DNA of 64,000 bases. Source: Methanomassiliicoccaceae archaeon UBA71 (lineage in GTDB: Archaea; Thermoplasmatota; Thermoplasmata; Methanomassiliicoccales; Methanomethylophilaceae). The position numbers and the translations under genes are program-made. Below the pieces are notes generated by a model. The model ran no database searches. It saw only the letters and a list, made by a program, of their open reading frames with translations, and was not told the origin of the DNA. Location: positions 62,001 to 126,000 of the forward strand of contig DARO01000009.1 of the NCBI GenBank assembly GCA_002504405.1, given 5' to 3'. Position 1 is the first letter of the stretch. Each line of letters begins with the position of its first letter. Positions 6,483-14,235 of the stretch are shown piece after piece.

Positions 6483-8492
6483 ATGGGAGCGCTCGACAAA
6501 AGAATAGTCGGCAGCATAGGCATTGCAGCCGCGCTGCTCTTCATAGTGTCCGCGGTCCTGCTCCTGATGAACGGGGGCGAGGTGGCCGCAGATTCCAATA
6601 AAACCGCATTGTATGTATTGGCCGTCGCCGGTATTTTGGCGGTCGTCCAGTCAGTGACTGTCGTGCTCGAACGCTCGAGCTTCGTGAAAACCATGGGCGG
6701 CGTCGTGTGCGCTCTCGCAGGGGTGCTCTTCCTGGCAACCCCGTTCGTCGGCGAGTCCACGGGCACTCTCCTGTCCGTTGCGGTGATCGTCGCGGCCATC
6801 GCAGTCATCCTAGACATGCTGGCAATGTGGGTGTCCCGCATATACGGCGCGATGTATGTCTCCGCGGTTCTTGCCGCGCTCGTATTCGCCATGGGTGTAT
6901 TGTCTTTCGGCAGCTCGGGAGTGAACTACTACTGCTACGCCCCGGTGATCTTCGCGCTCTGGTTCGTCCTTTCCGCAGTTATCGTCATGCTCGTCGAGAA
7001 GGAGGTTTCCGTAAGGACGAGGGAGATCAAGGAGGACGCCGTGTCCGAGAAGTCCAAGATTCAGAAGCCCAAGGCCAAGAACACCAAAGCGACCAAGAAG
7101 GCGAAGAAGGCCGAGAAGAAGGTCGAAGCTCCCAAGGAGGACGCCGACGAGGCACCCAAGGAGGAGCCTGCCAAGGAGGCTCCTGCCACCGAAGCCCCCA
7201 AGGAGGCCCCCAGGCCGAAGGTCAGGACCGTCGAGCTACCAAAGAAGGGGCTGGAGCAGGCCAAGGCCGCACAGGCGGCCAAAGCGGCCAAGGAAGTTCC
7301 CAAGGAGGAGCCTGCCAAGGAGGCTCCGAAAGAGGAGCCCAAGCCCCAGGTCCCCCCTGCGAAATCCATGAACGACTTCATGAAGAAGCTGATGTCCTCC
7401 GAGAATGCCAACAGGGTGAAGGAGGCCCCCAAGGAGGAGCCTGCCAAGGAGGCTCCGAAAGAGGAGCCCAAGCCCAAGGAGCTCCCCGAGGAGGCCGTCC
7501 CAGAGCCGGTTGAGATCCCTGAGGAGTCTCACAAGGATGAGGTTGAAGCCGAGCCCTCCATTGATCAAACCGCAGAGGAGCCCGAGGACGCGGTCGCAGA
7601 GGTCGCGGAGCCCGAGTCTTCGGAAGAGATTCCTTCCGAGGAGCCCGAGGAGGCCGTCCCAGAGCCGGATGAGATCCCCGAGGAGCCCGAGGACGAATCC
7701 GTCGAGACCACCGTTCCGGAGCCAACAGAGGAGGGTGCCATAACGGAAGCGGTCGGTGACGATAGCACCGAGGAGTCCGTAGCGGAGGTCCCCGTGGATG
7801 AGGGCATTGAATACGAGCCCTCGCCGGCGGACGAGCCGTCCGTCGAGGAGCTCCCCGAGGAGGCCGTCGCCGAAGCGCCCGAGGAGCAGCCCTCGTTCAA
7901 GATCGACGAGGAGCCCCAGCCTGATTGGACCATGGTGACTCAGGATTCGGCCGTCGATTCCGTAGACGAGGAGCAGCCCATGCCCGAGGAGGAACCAGTC
8001 TTCGAGGAGCCCGCAGAGGTGCCTGAAGAGGGACCTGCGGTCGAGGAGAGCGCGAACGAATCCGCAGCAGTCGAGGAGGCCCCCGCCGAGGAGGCCGTCT
8101 CCGAGCCCGTACCGGAGATCGCTACCGAGATGCCTTCCGGACAATCCGAGTCCGTCTCCTCAGAGGATGAAGAGCTCGGCGAGGACCTGTACACCGACTA
8201 CTCGCCGGAGGCGGTGGTCAGGAGGGCAGCTTGGAACAAGGGGCTCAGGTGCAGACGCGGATACGGGGAGTACAATATCCCCGTGGCGTTCGTGAAGGGC
8301 AAGGTCGCCGTCTATGTGGATGACGATGAGCCAGACACCACGAACGACGCCGCCCTGACCGATGCCGGATGGACCATCCTCAGGTACAGCGCCTCGGATG
8401 TGACGGACGGCAAGGCGCAGGGGGAGGAGATCGCCGCCGCCGTGAAGGCAAACATGCGTGCGTCCAAGCCCAAAAAGAAATCCAAGAAGTGA
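6483..8492 (+). CDS. Six-helix membrane protein with acidic repeat linker and Vsr/DUF559-like C-terminal domain
   Basis: 669 residues with three parts. Residues about 8-185 hold six hydrophobic segments (for example IGIAAALLFIVSAVLLLM and AVIVAAIAVILDMLAMW). Residues about 195-560 are a disordered linker rich in Glu, Pro, Ala and Lys with repeats such as KEEPAKEAPKEEPKP. The last 100 residues (SPEAVVRRAAWNKGLRCRR, KGKVAVYVDD, AGWTILRYSASDV, lysine tail) follow the pattern of Vsr/DUF559 PD-(D/E)XK-fold domains. The usual catalytic Asp after the 'IP' position is Val (NIPVAF) and no FWH-type motif follows, so it is probably not an active nuclease. I infer a membrane-anchored nucleic-acid or protein-binding tether. 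No named family; length and repeats suggest fast evolution. Confidence 0.8.
   Translation: MGALDKRIVGSIGIAAALLFIVSAVLLLMNGGEVAADSNKTALYVLAVAGILAVVQSVTVVLERSSFVKTMGGVVCALAGVLFLATPFVGESTGTLLSVAVIVAAIAVILDMLAMWVSRIYGAMYVSAVLAALVFAMGVLSFGSSGVNYYCYAPVIFALWFVLSAVIVMLVEKEVSVRTREIKEDAVSEKSKIQKPKAKNTKATKKAKKAEKKVEAPKEDADEAPKEEPAKEAPATEAPKEAPRPKVRTVELPKKGLEQAKAAQAAKAAKEVPKEEPAKEAPKEEPKPQVPPAKSMNDFMKKLMSSENANRVKEAPKEEPAKEAPKEEPKPKELPEEAVPEPVEIPEESHKDEVEAEPSIDQTAEEPEDAVAEVAEPESSEEIPSEEPEEAVPEPDEIPEEPEDESVETTVPEPTEEGAITEAVGDDSTEESVAEVPVDEGIEYEPSPADEPSVEELPEEAVAEAPEEQPSFKIDEEPQPDWTMVTQDSAVDSVDEEQPMPEEEPVFEEPAEVPEEGPAVEESANESAAVEEAPAEEAVSEPVPEIATEMPSGQSESVSSEDEELGEDLYTDYSPEAVVRRAAWNKGLRCRRGYGEYNIPVAFVKGKVAVYVDDDEPDTTNDAALTDAGWTILRYSASDVTDGKAQGEEIAAAVKANMRASKPKKKSKK
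7155..7475 (+). repeat. Direct repeats coding the acidic linker
   Basis: A 48-bp unit at 7299-7346 is repeated without a mismatch at 7428-7475 (129 bp, 43 codons apart); its first 29 bp also occur at 7155-7183. The identity at synonymous positions points to recent in-frame duplication rather than selection on composition alone. Confidence 0.85.
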
Positions 8493-8502
8493 TTCACCAA
8501 AC

Positions 8503-8521
8503 GACGGGGCATCGCCCCGTC
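8503..8521 (+). terminator. Hairpin after the membrane protein gene
   Basis: GACGGGGC and GCCCCGTC form an 8-bp stem with a 3-nt loop, 10 nt after the stop; no long T run follows, so termination is inferred. Confidence 0.55.
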
Positions 8522-8551
8522 ACTTACCCTTCTATAACTGCGCGCGCTAGT

Positions 8552-8560
8552 GTTTTATAC
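8552..8560 (+). promoter_or_regulatory. TATA box of the TFS-PCNA operon
   Basis: GTTTTATAC, predicted start about 8582, giving a short leader that contains GAGG 8 nt before the TFS ATG. Confidence 0.55.
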
Positions 8561-8595
8561 GGACATACAATCCCCTCCGACAAGAGGCTGATAGA

Positions 8596-8895
8596 ATGTT
8601 CTGTCCATCATGCGGATCGATGATGTTCCCGAAGGAGGGGAAGTACGTTTGCAATTCCTGCGGAGCATCCAAGGATATCGGAGGCAAGGCAGAGGTCATC
8701 GTGACCGACTCCAAGGACAAGATGATGAAGGTCATCGAGGAGGATGTCGCAACCCTGCCGAAGACACGCATACCGTGCCCCGAGTGCGGGCACACCGAGG
8801 CGTTCTTCGTCATCAGACAGACCCGTGCTGCGGATGAGCCCGAGACCAGGATCTACCGTTGCTGCAAGTGCAACTACTCCTGGAGGGAGTTCTGA
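8596..8895 (+). CDS. tfs: Transcription elongation factor TFS
   Basis: 99 residues, standard length. N-terminal zinc ribbon CPSC...CNSC (3-21) resembles RpoB9; the C-terminal TFIIS-type ribbon CPEC...CCKC (about 61-93) carries the acidic tip ADEPET whose Asp-Glu pair stimulates RNA cleavage by arrested RNA polymerase. The stop overlaps the PCNA start (TGATG), so the two are coupled. Confidence 0.95.
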   Translation: MFCPSCGSMMFPKEGKYVCNSCGASKDIGGKAEVIVTDSKDKMMKVIEEDVATLPKTRIPCPECGHTEAFFVIRQTRAADEPETRIYRCCKCNYSWREF

Positions 8896-9638
8896 TGTTC
8901 AGCGCTGAGCTGAAGTCCGACACACTCAAAGGACTCGTCAACATCATCTCCACACTCATCGATGAGGTAAAATTCACAATCACGCCCGATGGCATGACTC
9001 TCAAGGCGGTCGATGCCGCCCATGTCGCCATGATCGAGATGGAGATCGACAAGGGGGCCTTCGAGAACTACACCGCCCAGGACAGTGAGATCGGACTGGA
9101 CCTCGACAAGGTGAAAGACGTACTCAAGCTCGCATCCTCCGGCAATCCCATCAGGATGGAGCAGGACGAGACGCACGGCAGGCTCGTGTTCAAGGTAGGC
9201 AACATCACCAGGACCATGCACCTCGTCGACACCAGTTCCATGAGCGACCCGAAGGTGCCCAACCTGGATCTCGCCGCCAAGATCAGCCTCATGGTGGACG
9301 AGCTTCAGAAAGGGATACGCGCCGCGGAGTCCATATCCGATCACATAACCCTCCGCGCCGGCGACGGGTACTTCGAGCTCTCGTGCGAGGGCGATACGGA
9401 CTCCGTGAACCTTCGCCTCGAGGGCGAGTCAGCCAAGGTCTCGTTCGACGGTGAGCCCCACGAGGTGAGCAGCATGTTCCCTCTGGACTACTTCTCCAAC
9501 ATCACCAAGGCCATCCCCGCCTCGACGGTCGTAACCGTCGAGCTCGACAGGGACTACCCGGTGAAGCTGGTGTTCGCGCTCGCAGACGGACACGCCAGGG
9601 TCAGATACCTCCTGGCTCCCAGGATAGAGAGCGAGTGA
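8895..9638 (+). CDS. pcn: DNA polymerase sliding clamp PCNA
   Basis: 247 residues, typical of the homotrimeric archaeal clamp. Recognised by FSAELKSDTLKGLVNIISTL at the start, DGMTLKAVDAAHVAM, the inter-domain region around 115-130 (DTSSMSDPKVPNLDL) and the C-terminal VRYLLAPRIE. The ATG at 8895 overlaps the TFS stop and a GGAGGGAG SD lies inside the TFS end. The transketolase gene follows after 1 nt, tying replication, transcription and pentose genes into one transcript. Confidence 0.96.
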   Translation: MFSAELKSDTLKGLVNIISTLIDEVKFTITPDGMTLKAVDAAHVAMIEMEIDKGAFENYTAQDSEIGLDLDKVKDVLKLASSGNPIRMEQDETHGRLVFKVGNITRTMHLVDTSSMSDPKVPNLDLAAKISLMVDELQKGIRAAESISDHITLRAGDGYFELSCEGDTDSVNLRLEGESAKVSFDGEPHEVSSMFPLDYFSNITKAIPASTVVTVELDRDYPVKLVFALADGHARVRYLLAPRIESE

Positions 9639-9639
9639 C

Positions 9640-10470
9640 ATGAGGGACATCAGCGTGGCGGAGCTGGAGGCGATCGCCAACCGCCTAAGGATACATGTCA
9701 TCGAGATGACGACCGCCGCCGGTTCCGGCCATCCGGGCGGGTCGCTGTCCGCGGCCGATCTGATGGCCGTGCTGTTCTTCCGTAACATGAACCACGATCC
9801 GTCCAATCCGCAGTGGGAGGACAGGGACAGGTTCGTCCTCTCCAAGGGGCACGTCGCTCCGGTTCTCTACGCCGCTCTCGCGGAGTCGGGATACTTCCCC
9901 GTAGAGGACCTCCTGACGCTGAGGAAAATGGGATCCAGGCTACAGGGCCACCCGGTCCGCGGGAAGGTCCCCGGGGTGGAGATGTCCACCGGTTCCCTGG
10001 GCCAGGGGCTCAGCATGTCATGCGGCATCGCCCTCGCAGGGAAGATGGACGGCAAGGACTACAAGACTTACTGCCTTCTCGGCGACGGGGAGCTCCAGAG
10101 CGGCCAGAACTGGGAGGCCGCCATGTTCGCCGGCCAGTACCAGCTCGGCAATCTCATCGCCATCGTCGACAGGAACCATCTCCAGATCACCGGCAACACC
10201 GAGGATGCGGTCGGGCTCGACCCCCTGCCCGAGAAGTGGAGGGCGTTCAAGTGGAACGTCATAGTCGCGAAGGGCCACAGCATCAGGCAGCTGATGGAGG
10301 CGCTCGACAAGGCAGCCGAGGCGCATTCCAGGCCGACCGTCATCATCATGAACACAATCAAGGGACAGGGCGTGTCGTTCATGGAGAACAACGCCGGGTT
10401 CCACGGCAAGGCCTGCAACAAGGAGGAGTTCGAGCAGGCCATGAGAGAGCTCAAGGGGGTTTCCGAATGA
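9640..10470 (+). CDS. Transketolase, N-terminal subunit
   Basis: 276 residues carrying the thiamine-diphosphate pyrimidine-and-diphosphate half of transketolase: GSGHPGGSLSAADL, STGSLGQGLSMS and GDGELQSGQNWEA with downstream DRNHLQ (the Mg-diphosphate motif). The enzyme moves two-carbon units between sugar phosphates. Archaea often split transketolase into two proteins; the other half is the next gene, overlapping by 4 nt. Confidence 0.94.
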   Translation: MRDISVAELEAIANRLRIHVIEMTTAAGSGHPGGSLSAADLMAVLFFRNMNHDPSNPQWEDRDRFVLSKGHVAPVLYAALAESGYFPVEDLLTLRKMGSRLQGHPVRGKVPGVEMSTGSLGQGLSMSCGIALAGKMDGKDYKTYCLLGDGELQSGQNWEAAMFAGQYQLGNLIAIVDRNHLQITGNTEDAVGLDPLPEKWRAFKWNVIVAKGHSIRQLMEALDKAAEAHSRPTVIIMNTIKGQGVSFMENNAGFHGKACNKEEFEQAMRELKGVSE

Positions 10471-11408
10471 GCGAGAAGCTGGCGCAGCGCAACTACTACG
10501 GAAAGGCATTGGCCGAGCTGGCGTCCGAGAGGGACGATGTCGTCGTACTCGATGCGGACCTAGCAGGGTCCACCAAGACTTCCGATTTCCAGAAGGTGTG
10601 CCCCGAGAGGTTCGTAGAGGTCGGCATAGCCGAGCAGAACATGATCGGAATAGCGGCGGGGCTAGCGGCCTCGGGCAAGGTGGCCTTCGCGTCCACGTTC
10701 GGTGTGTTCGCAACTGGAAGGTGCTGGGAGCAGATCAGGCTCGCCGTCGCGTACCCCAGGCTCAACGTAAAGGTCGTCGCCACCCACTGCGGGATCAGCG
10801 TGGGGGAGGACGGCGCATCGCACCAGGCACTGGAGGATATGGCGGTCATGAGGGCCCTTCCCAACATGACCGTCATCTCCCCTGCCGATGCATACGAGGC
10901 ATACTCCGCAACGAAGGCCATCGCCGATTACGACGGTCCGGTCTACATGAGGATGGGCCGTGCCGAGTTCCCGACGGTCACGGAGCAGGGGGCCCCTTTC
11001 ACCATAGGCAAGGCGACGGTTCTGAGGGAAGGTTCCGACGTCACGCTCGTCGGGTGTGGCCAGATGGTGTCCTTCTGCCTGGAGGCCGCAGACATGCTCT
11101 CGTCAGAGGGCGTGTCCGCGGAGGTCGTCAACATGTCCACAATCAAGCCTCTCGACACGGAGACCCTGCTGGCATCCGTGTCCAAGACCGGTTGCTGCGT
11201 CACCGCGGAGGAGCACAGCATCATCGGAGGACTCGGCTCCGCCGTCGCGGAGGCCCTGTCCGAGAGCCTGTGCGCCCCGCTCGAGAGGATCGGAACCAGG
11301 GACACCTTCGGGGAGTCCGGGAAGCCGGACGAGCTCATGGAGAAGTACGGGCTCACATCCGCAGACATAGCCGAGGCGGCAAGAAAATCCATTTCGAGGA
11401 GGAGTTGA
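10467..11408 (+). CDS. Transketolase, C-terminal subunit
   Basis: 313 residues; the pyrimidine-binding and C-terminal domains of transketolase. VVLDADLAGSTKTSDF, ERFVEVGIAEQNMIGIAAGL (catalytic Glu contacting the thiamine ring) and CGISVGEDGASHQALEDMA identify it. The ATG at 10467 overlaps the stop of the N-terminal subunit (ATGA), so the heterodimer partners are made together. Transaldolase follows after 1 nt. Confidence 0.94.
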   Translation: MSEKLAQRNYYGKALAELASERDDVVVLDADLAGSTKTSDFQKVCPERFVEVGIAEQNMIGIAAGLAASGKVAFASTFGVFATGRCWEQIRLAVAYPRLNVKVVATHCGISVGEDGASHQALEDMAVMRALPNMTVISPADAYEAYSATKAIADYDGPVYMRMGRAEFPTVTEQGAPFTIGKATVLREGSDVTLVGCGQMVSFCLEAADMLSSEGVSAEVVNMSTIKPLDTETLLASVSKTGCCVTAEEHSIIGGLGSAVAEALSESLCAPLERIGTRDTFGESGKPDELMEKYGLTSADIAEAARKSISRRS

Positions 11409-11409
11409 G

Positions 11410-12057
11410 ATGAAGATATTCATAGACACAGCGAACCTGGACATGATTAAGGAGATCAACAGCTGGGGGATCCTTGACGGGGTCACCACCAACCCCAGCC
11501 TCATCGCCAAGGAGGGCGTAGACGTAAGGACCCGTGTGAGGGAGATCGCAGAGGTCGTCGACGGGCCCATCTCCGCCGAGGCGATGTCCATGACTGCCGA
11601 GGAGATGGTAAAGGAGGGTCGCGAACTCGCCGCCATCCATCCCAACATCAACGTCAAGCTCCCAATGTGCGTGGAGACCCTGAAGGCCACCAAGATCCTG
11701 TCCTCGGAGGGCATCAAGGTGAACGTCACCCTGATCTTCTCCCCTCTGCAGGCGCTGCTCGCAGCCAAGGCCGGAGCCGCGTTCGTGTCCCCGTTCGTCG
11801 GGCGCCTCGACGACATCGGCCAGTTCGGCTCCGACCTCGTCGCGCAGATAATGACGATCTTCGCCAACTACGGTTTCGCCACTGAGGTGATAGCAGCTTC
11901 CATCCGCGGGCCCGCGCACGTGCTGCAGGCTGCTCTGGACGGCTGCGACATCGCGACCATACCCTACGACACCCTCAAGCTGATGGTCAAGCATCCCAAG
12001 ACCGACGAGGGCATAGCCAAGTTCATCGCGGACTACGAGAAGTCCAAGAAGAGCTGA
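11410..12057 (+). CDS. tal: Transaldolase (small TalB/fructose-6-phosphate aldolase family)
   Basis: 215 residues, the short single-barrel class. FIDTANLDMIKEI, DGVTTNPSLIAKEG, NVKLPMCVETLKA (Schiff-base Lys) and SPFVGRLDDIG are diagnostic. Together with the split transketolase it forms the non-oxidative pentose phosphate branch in one operon. The family includes both transaldolases and fructose-6-phosphate aldolases; the neighbours favour transaldolase. GAGGAGGAG lies before the ATG. Confidence 0.92.
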   Translation: MKIFIDTANLDMIKEINSWGILDGVTTNPSLIAKEGVDVRTRVREIAEVVDGPISAEAMSMTAEEMVKEGRELAAIHPNINVKLPMCVETLKATKILSSEGIKVNVTLIFSPLQALLAAKAGAAFVSPFVGRLDDIGQFGSDLVAQIMTIFANYGFATEVIAASIRGPAHVLQAALDGCDIATIPYDTLKLMVKHPKTDEGIAKFIADYEKSKKS

Positions 12058-12061
12058 GCCG

Positions 12062-13201
12062 ATGCACGACGCCGTTGTCGTCGGCGGGGGGCCAGCGGGA
12101 AGCCGCGCCGCCGCCCTGCTGGCACGCGACCTCGATGTCCTGGTGCTGGAGGAGCATCCCGTCTCCGGGACGCCCCTTCAGTGCGCGGGGCTGGTCACAG
12201 GCGAAGTCATCAACCTGTCCGGCGTCAGGCCGGAAATCCTTTCAACACTGCACGGTGCGGAGGTCTTCTTCCCGGACGGGAGCTCCGTCACCGTGCGCTC
12301 AGATTCCCCCAAGGCCTACTCGATAGACAGGGCGGCCCTCGACGCAGCCATGGCGGAGGCGGCCATGGACGCCGGCGCCGTCTTCTCGTACGGCGAGAGG
12401 TGCACTGGATGCACGTGCAGGGATTCCGCAAAGGTGTCCACATCCAAGGGGGAGCACAGCGCGAGGATCGTCATAGGGGCGGACGGCGCCAGGTCCGTGG
12501 TGGGAAGGTCCCTGTTGGGCGGCGCGCCTCACGAGACGATCCGCGGGATACAGGCGGAGATCAACCGCAGGATGGAGCACCAGGACAGGTTCGTCGTCAG
12601 GTTCGGTTCCGATATTGCGCCCGGATTCTTCGCATGGGAGATACCATGCGGAGACACCACCCGTGTCGGCCTATGCTCGACATGGTCGGCGGGCCCGCCG
12701 ATGCAGTACCTCAGGCGCCTCCTGTCCAGGATAGGGGCCGAGGACAGGGTCCTTAGCTTACAGAACGGAATAATACCATTAGGCGGGAGGGATGCCATAG
12801 TGGGCGATCGCTGCGCGCTCGTAGGAGACGCCGCGGTCCAGGTGAAGCCCGTCTCGGGCGGCGGGCTGTTCCCGGGATTGACAGCCGCAGGGATACTCGC
12901 GGACACCGTGAGGGAAGCGATGGCGGAGGGGGATCTCTCGGGGAAGAGGCTACGCGGTTATTCCCGCGGATGCTGCCGGGCGTTCGGGAAGGAGCTCAAG
13001 AGGGGCTACGCGCTCAGGAAGATGCTCCTCCGCATGGACGATTCGGACCTCAACCGTGCGGGCAGGTACGCCCGCCGCGAGGACGTCCGCTCGATACTCG
13101 ACGGATTGGACATAGACCATCCCTCGGAAGTTACCAGGCAGCTCATCAGGCATCCCGTGGCGGCCATCTCCGCTCTGCCCCTCCTGAGGTGCATCCTTTG
13201 A
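12062..13201 (+). CDS. Geranylgeranyl reductase family flavoprotein
   Basis: 379 residues. FAD-binding GGGPAGSRAAALLA at residues 8-21, PLQCAGLVTGEV (the conserved Cys-containing motif of digeranylgeranylglycerophospholipid reductases) and VGDAAVQVKPVSGGG. It probably saturates isoprenoid double bonds of archaeal lipids; the exact substrate cannot be read from sequence. A second family member is at 51561-52652. It starts 4 nt after the transaldolase stop. Confidence 0.88.
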   Translation: MHDAVVVGGGPAGSRAAALLARDLDVLVLEEHPVSGTPLQCAGLVTGEVINLSGVRPEILSTLHGAEVFFPDGSSVTVRSDSPKAYSIDRAALDAAMAEAAMDAGAVFSYGERCTGCTCRDSAKVSTSKGEHSARIVIGADGARSVVGRSLLGGAPHETIRGIQAEINRRMEHQDRFVVRFGSDIAPGFFAWEIPCGDTTRVGLCSTWSAGPPMQYLRRLLSRIGAEDRVLSLQNGIIPLGGRDAIVGDRCALVGDAAVQVKPVSGGGLFPGLTAAGILADTVREAMAEGDLSGKRLRGYSRGCCRAFGKELKRGYALRKMLLRMDDSDLNRAGRYARREDVRSILDGLDIDHPSEVTRQLIRHPVAAISALPLLRCIL

Positions 13202-14235
13202 AGCGCGTGGTCTTCGCGAAGATCCCATCAGGAACCGCCGGCCCCGTCATCAAGGAGATCATGGGCAGCGGCAAGGTGGACCTCCACGCCAAGATATCCA
13301 AGGATGCCGAATACAGGTATGTGCCGATACTTCCGGAGTACGTCGACGAACTGTCCGCGAGGTTCGAGATGGTCGAAGGGGATGCCCATACCCTCGATCG
13401 CAGGTCCCCGCAGGAAAGGATCCGCGAGAGATTGTCGGGGCACCCGGAGCTCCTGTCCCAGCTCCCGGACAAGTGGGAGTATGTGGGGGACATCGTGATT
13501 TTGAAGATGGACCCGGGATGCTACGATCAGAAAGAGATCATCGGGCGGGTGTACGCCGAGGTCCTGGGGGCCAAGACCGTGTGCGCGGACATCCGCGGCG
13601 TGTCGGGGGAGTTCCGCAGGCCAAGCATGGAGGTCATCTATGGAACGGACACGGAATCCGTACGTCTGGAGAACGGCATCAGGTACGGTTTCGATGTGAC
13701 CAAGGTCATGTTCGCCTCCGGGAACACGGATGAGCGCATGCGCATGCGCAATCTGGACTGTGCCGGTGAGACCGTCGTGGACATGTTCGCAGGCATCGGC
13801 TACTTCACGCTCCCCCTGGCCAAATTCTCCGGTGCGAGGAGGGTGTTCGCATGCGAGAAGAACCCTGAGTCGTACCAGTTCCTTGTCCGCAACGTCCGCG
13901 ACAACGACGTGTCCGATGTTGTGATCCCCGTGCTAGCCGACAACAGGGACCTGCTAGGCAGGGCGTTCGCCGACAGGATACTGATGGGCTATGTTCAGAC
14001 GACCTCGGACTTCCTTCCCGCGGCGATGAGGATGATCAAGCCCGGAGGAATCATCCACTACCATGATACGTTCTACATCAGCGAGTACCGCGAGCGCATC
14101 GATTCCGTGTTCTCGGCCAACTGCGAGGACTACGAGGTCCTGGGAATCCGCGAGGTGAAGTCCTTCGCCCCGTCCGTCTCCCATTACGTCGCCGATGTTC
14201 GCGTCAGACCTTCTCGTTCGCGCTGCTCGCCGTGA
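13198..14235 (+). CDS. taw2: tRNA-Phe wyosine aminocarboxypropyltransferase Taw2 (Trm5/TYW2 family)
   Basis: 345 residues from a TTG start that overlaps the previous stop (TTGA); upstream in-frame codons lie within the previous gene. SAM-binding VDMFAGIGYFTLPLAKF and the later DRILMGYVQTTSDFLPAA match TYW2/Taw2 better than Trm5, which has GxGPF and an NLP motif. Taw2 transfers the aminocarboxypropyl group of SAM to the wyosine precursor at G37. Its last 32 nt overlap the 3' end of the convergent gene at 14204-15706. A Trm5-type m1G37 methyltransferase is the alternative. Confidence 0.85.
   Translation: MKRVVFAKIPSGTAGPVIKEIMGSGKVDLHAKISKDAEYRYVPILPEYVDELSARFEMVEGDAHTLDRRSPQERIRERLSGHPELLSQLPDKWEYVGDIVILKMDPGCYDQKEIIGRVYAEVLGAKTVCADIRGVSGEFRRPSMEVIYGTDTESVRLENGIRYGFDVTKVMFASGNTDERMRMRNLDCAGETVVDMFAGIGYFTLPLAKFSGARRVFACEKNPESYQFLVRNVRDNDVSDVVIPVLADNRDLLGRAFADRILMGYVQTTSDFLPAAMRMIKPGGIIHYHDTFYISEYRERIDSVFSANCEDYEVLGIREVKSFAPSVSHYVADVRVRPSRSRCSP

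Noticed and set aside
7236..8144. 302-codon frame antisense to the acidic linker
   Set aside because: A Gly/Leu-rich translation of the repetitive Glu/Pro-coding DNA read backwards; no start context.
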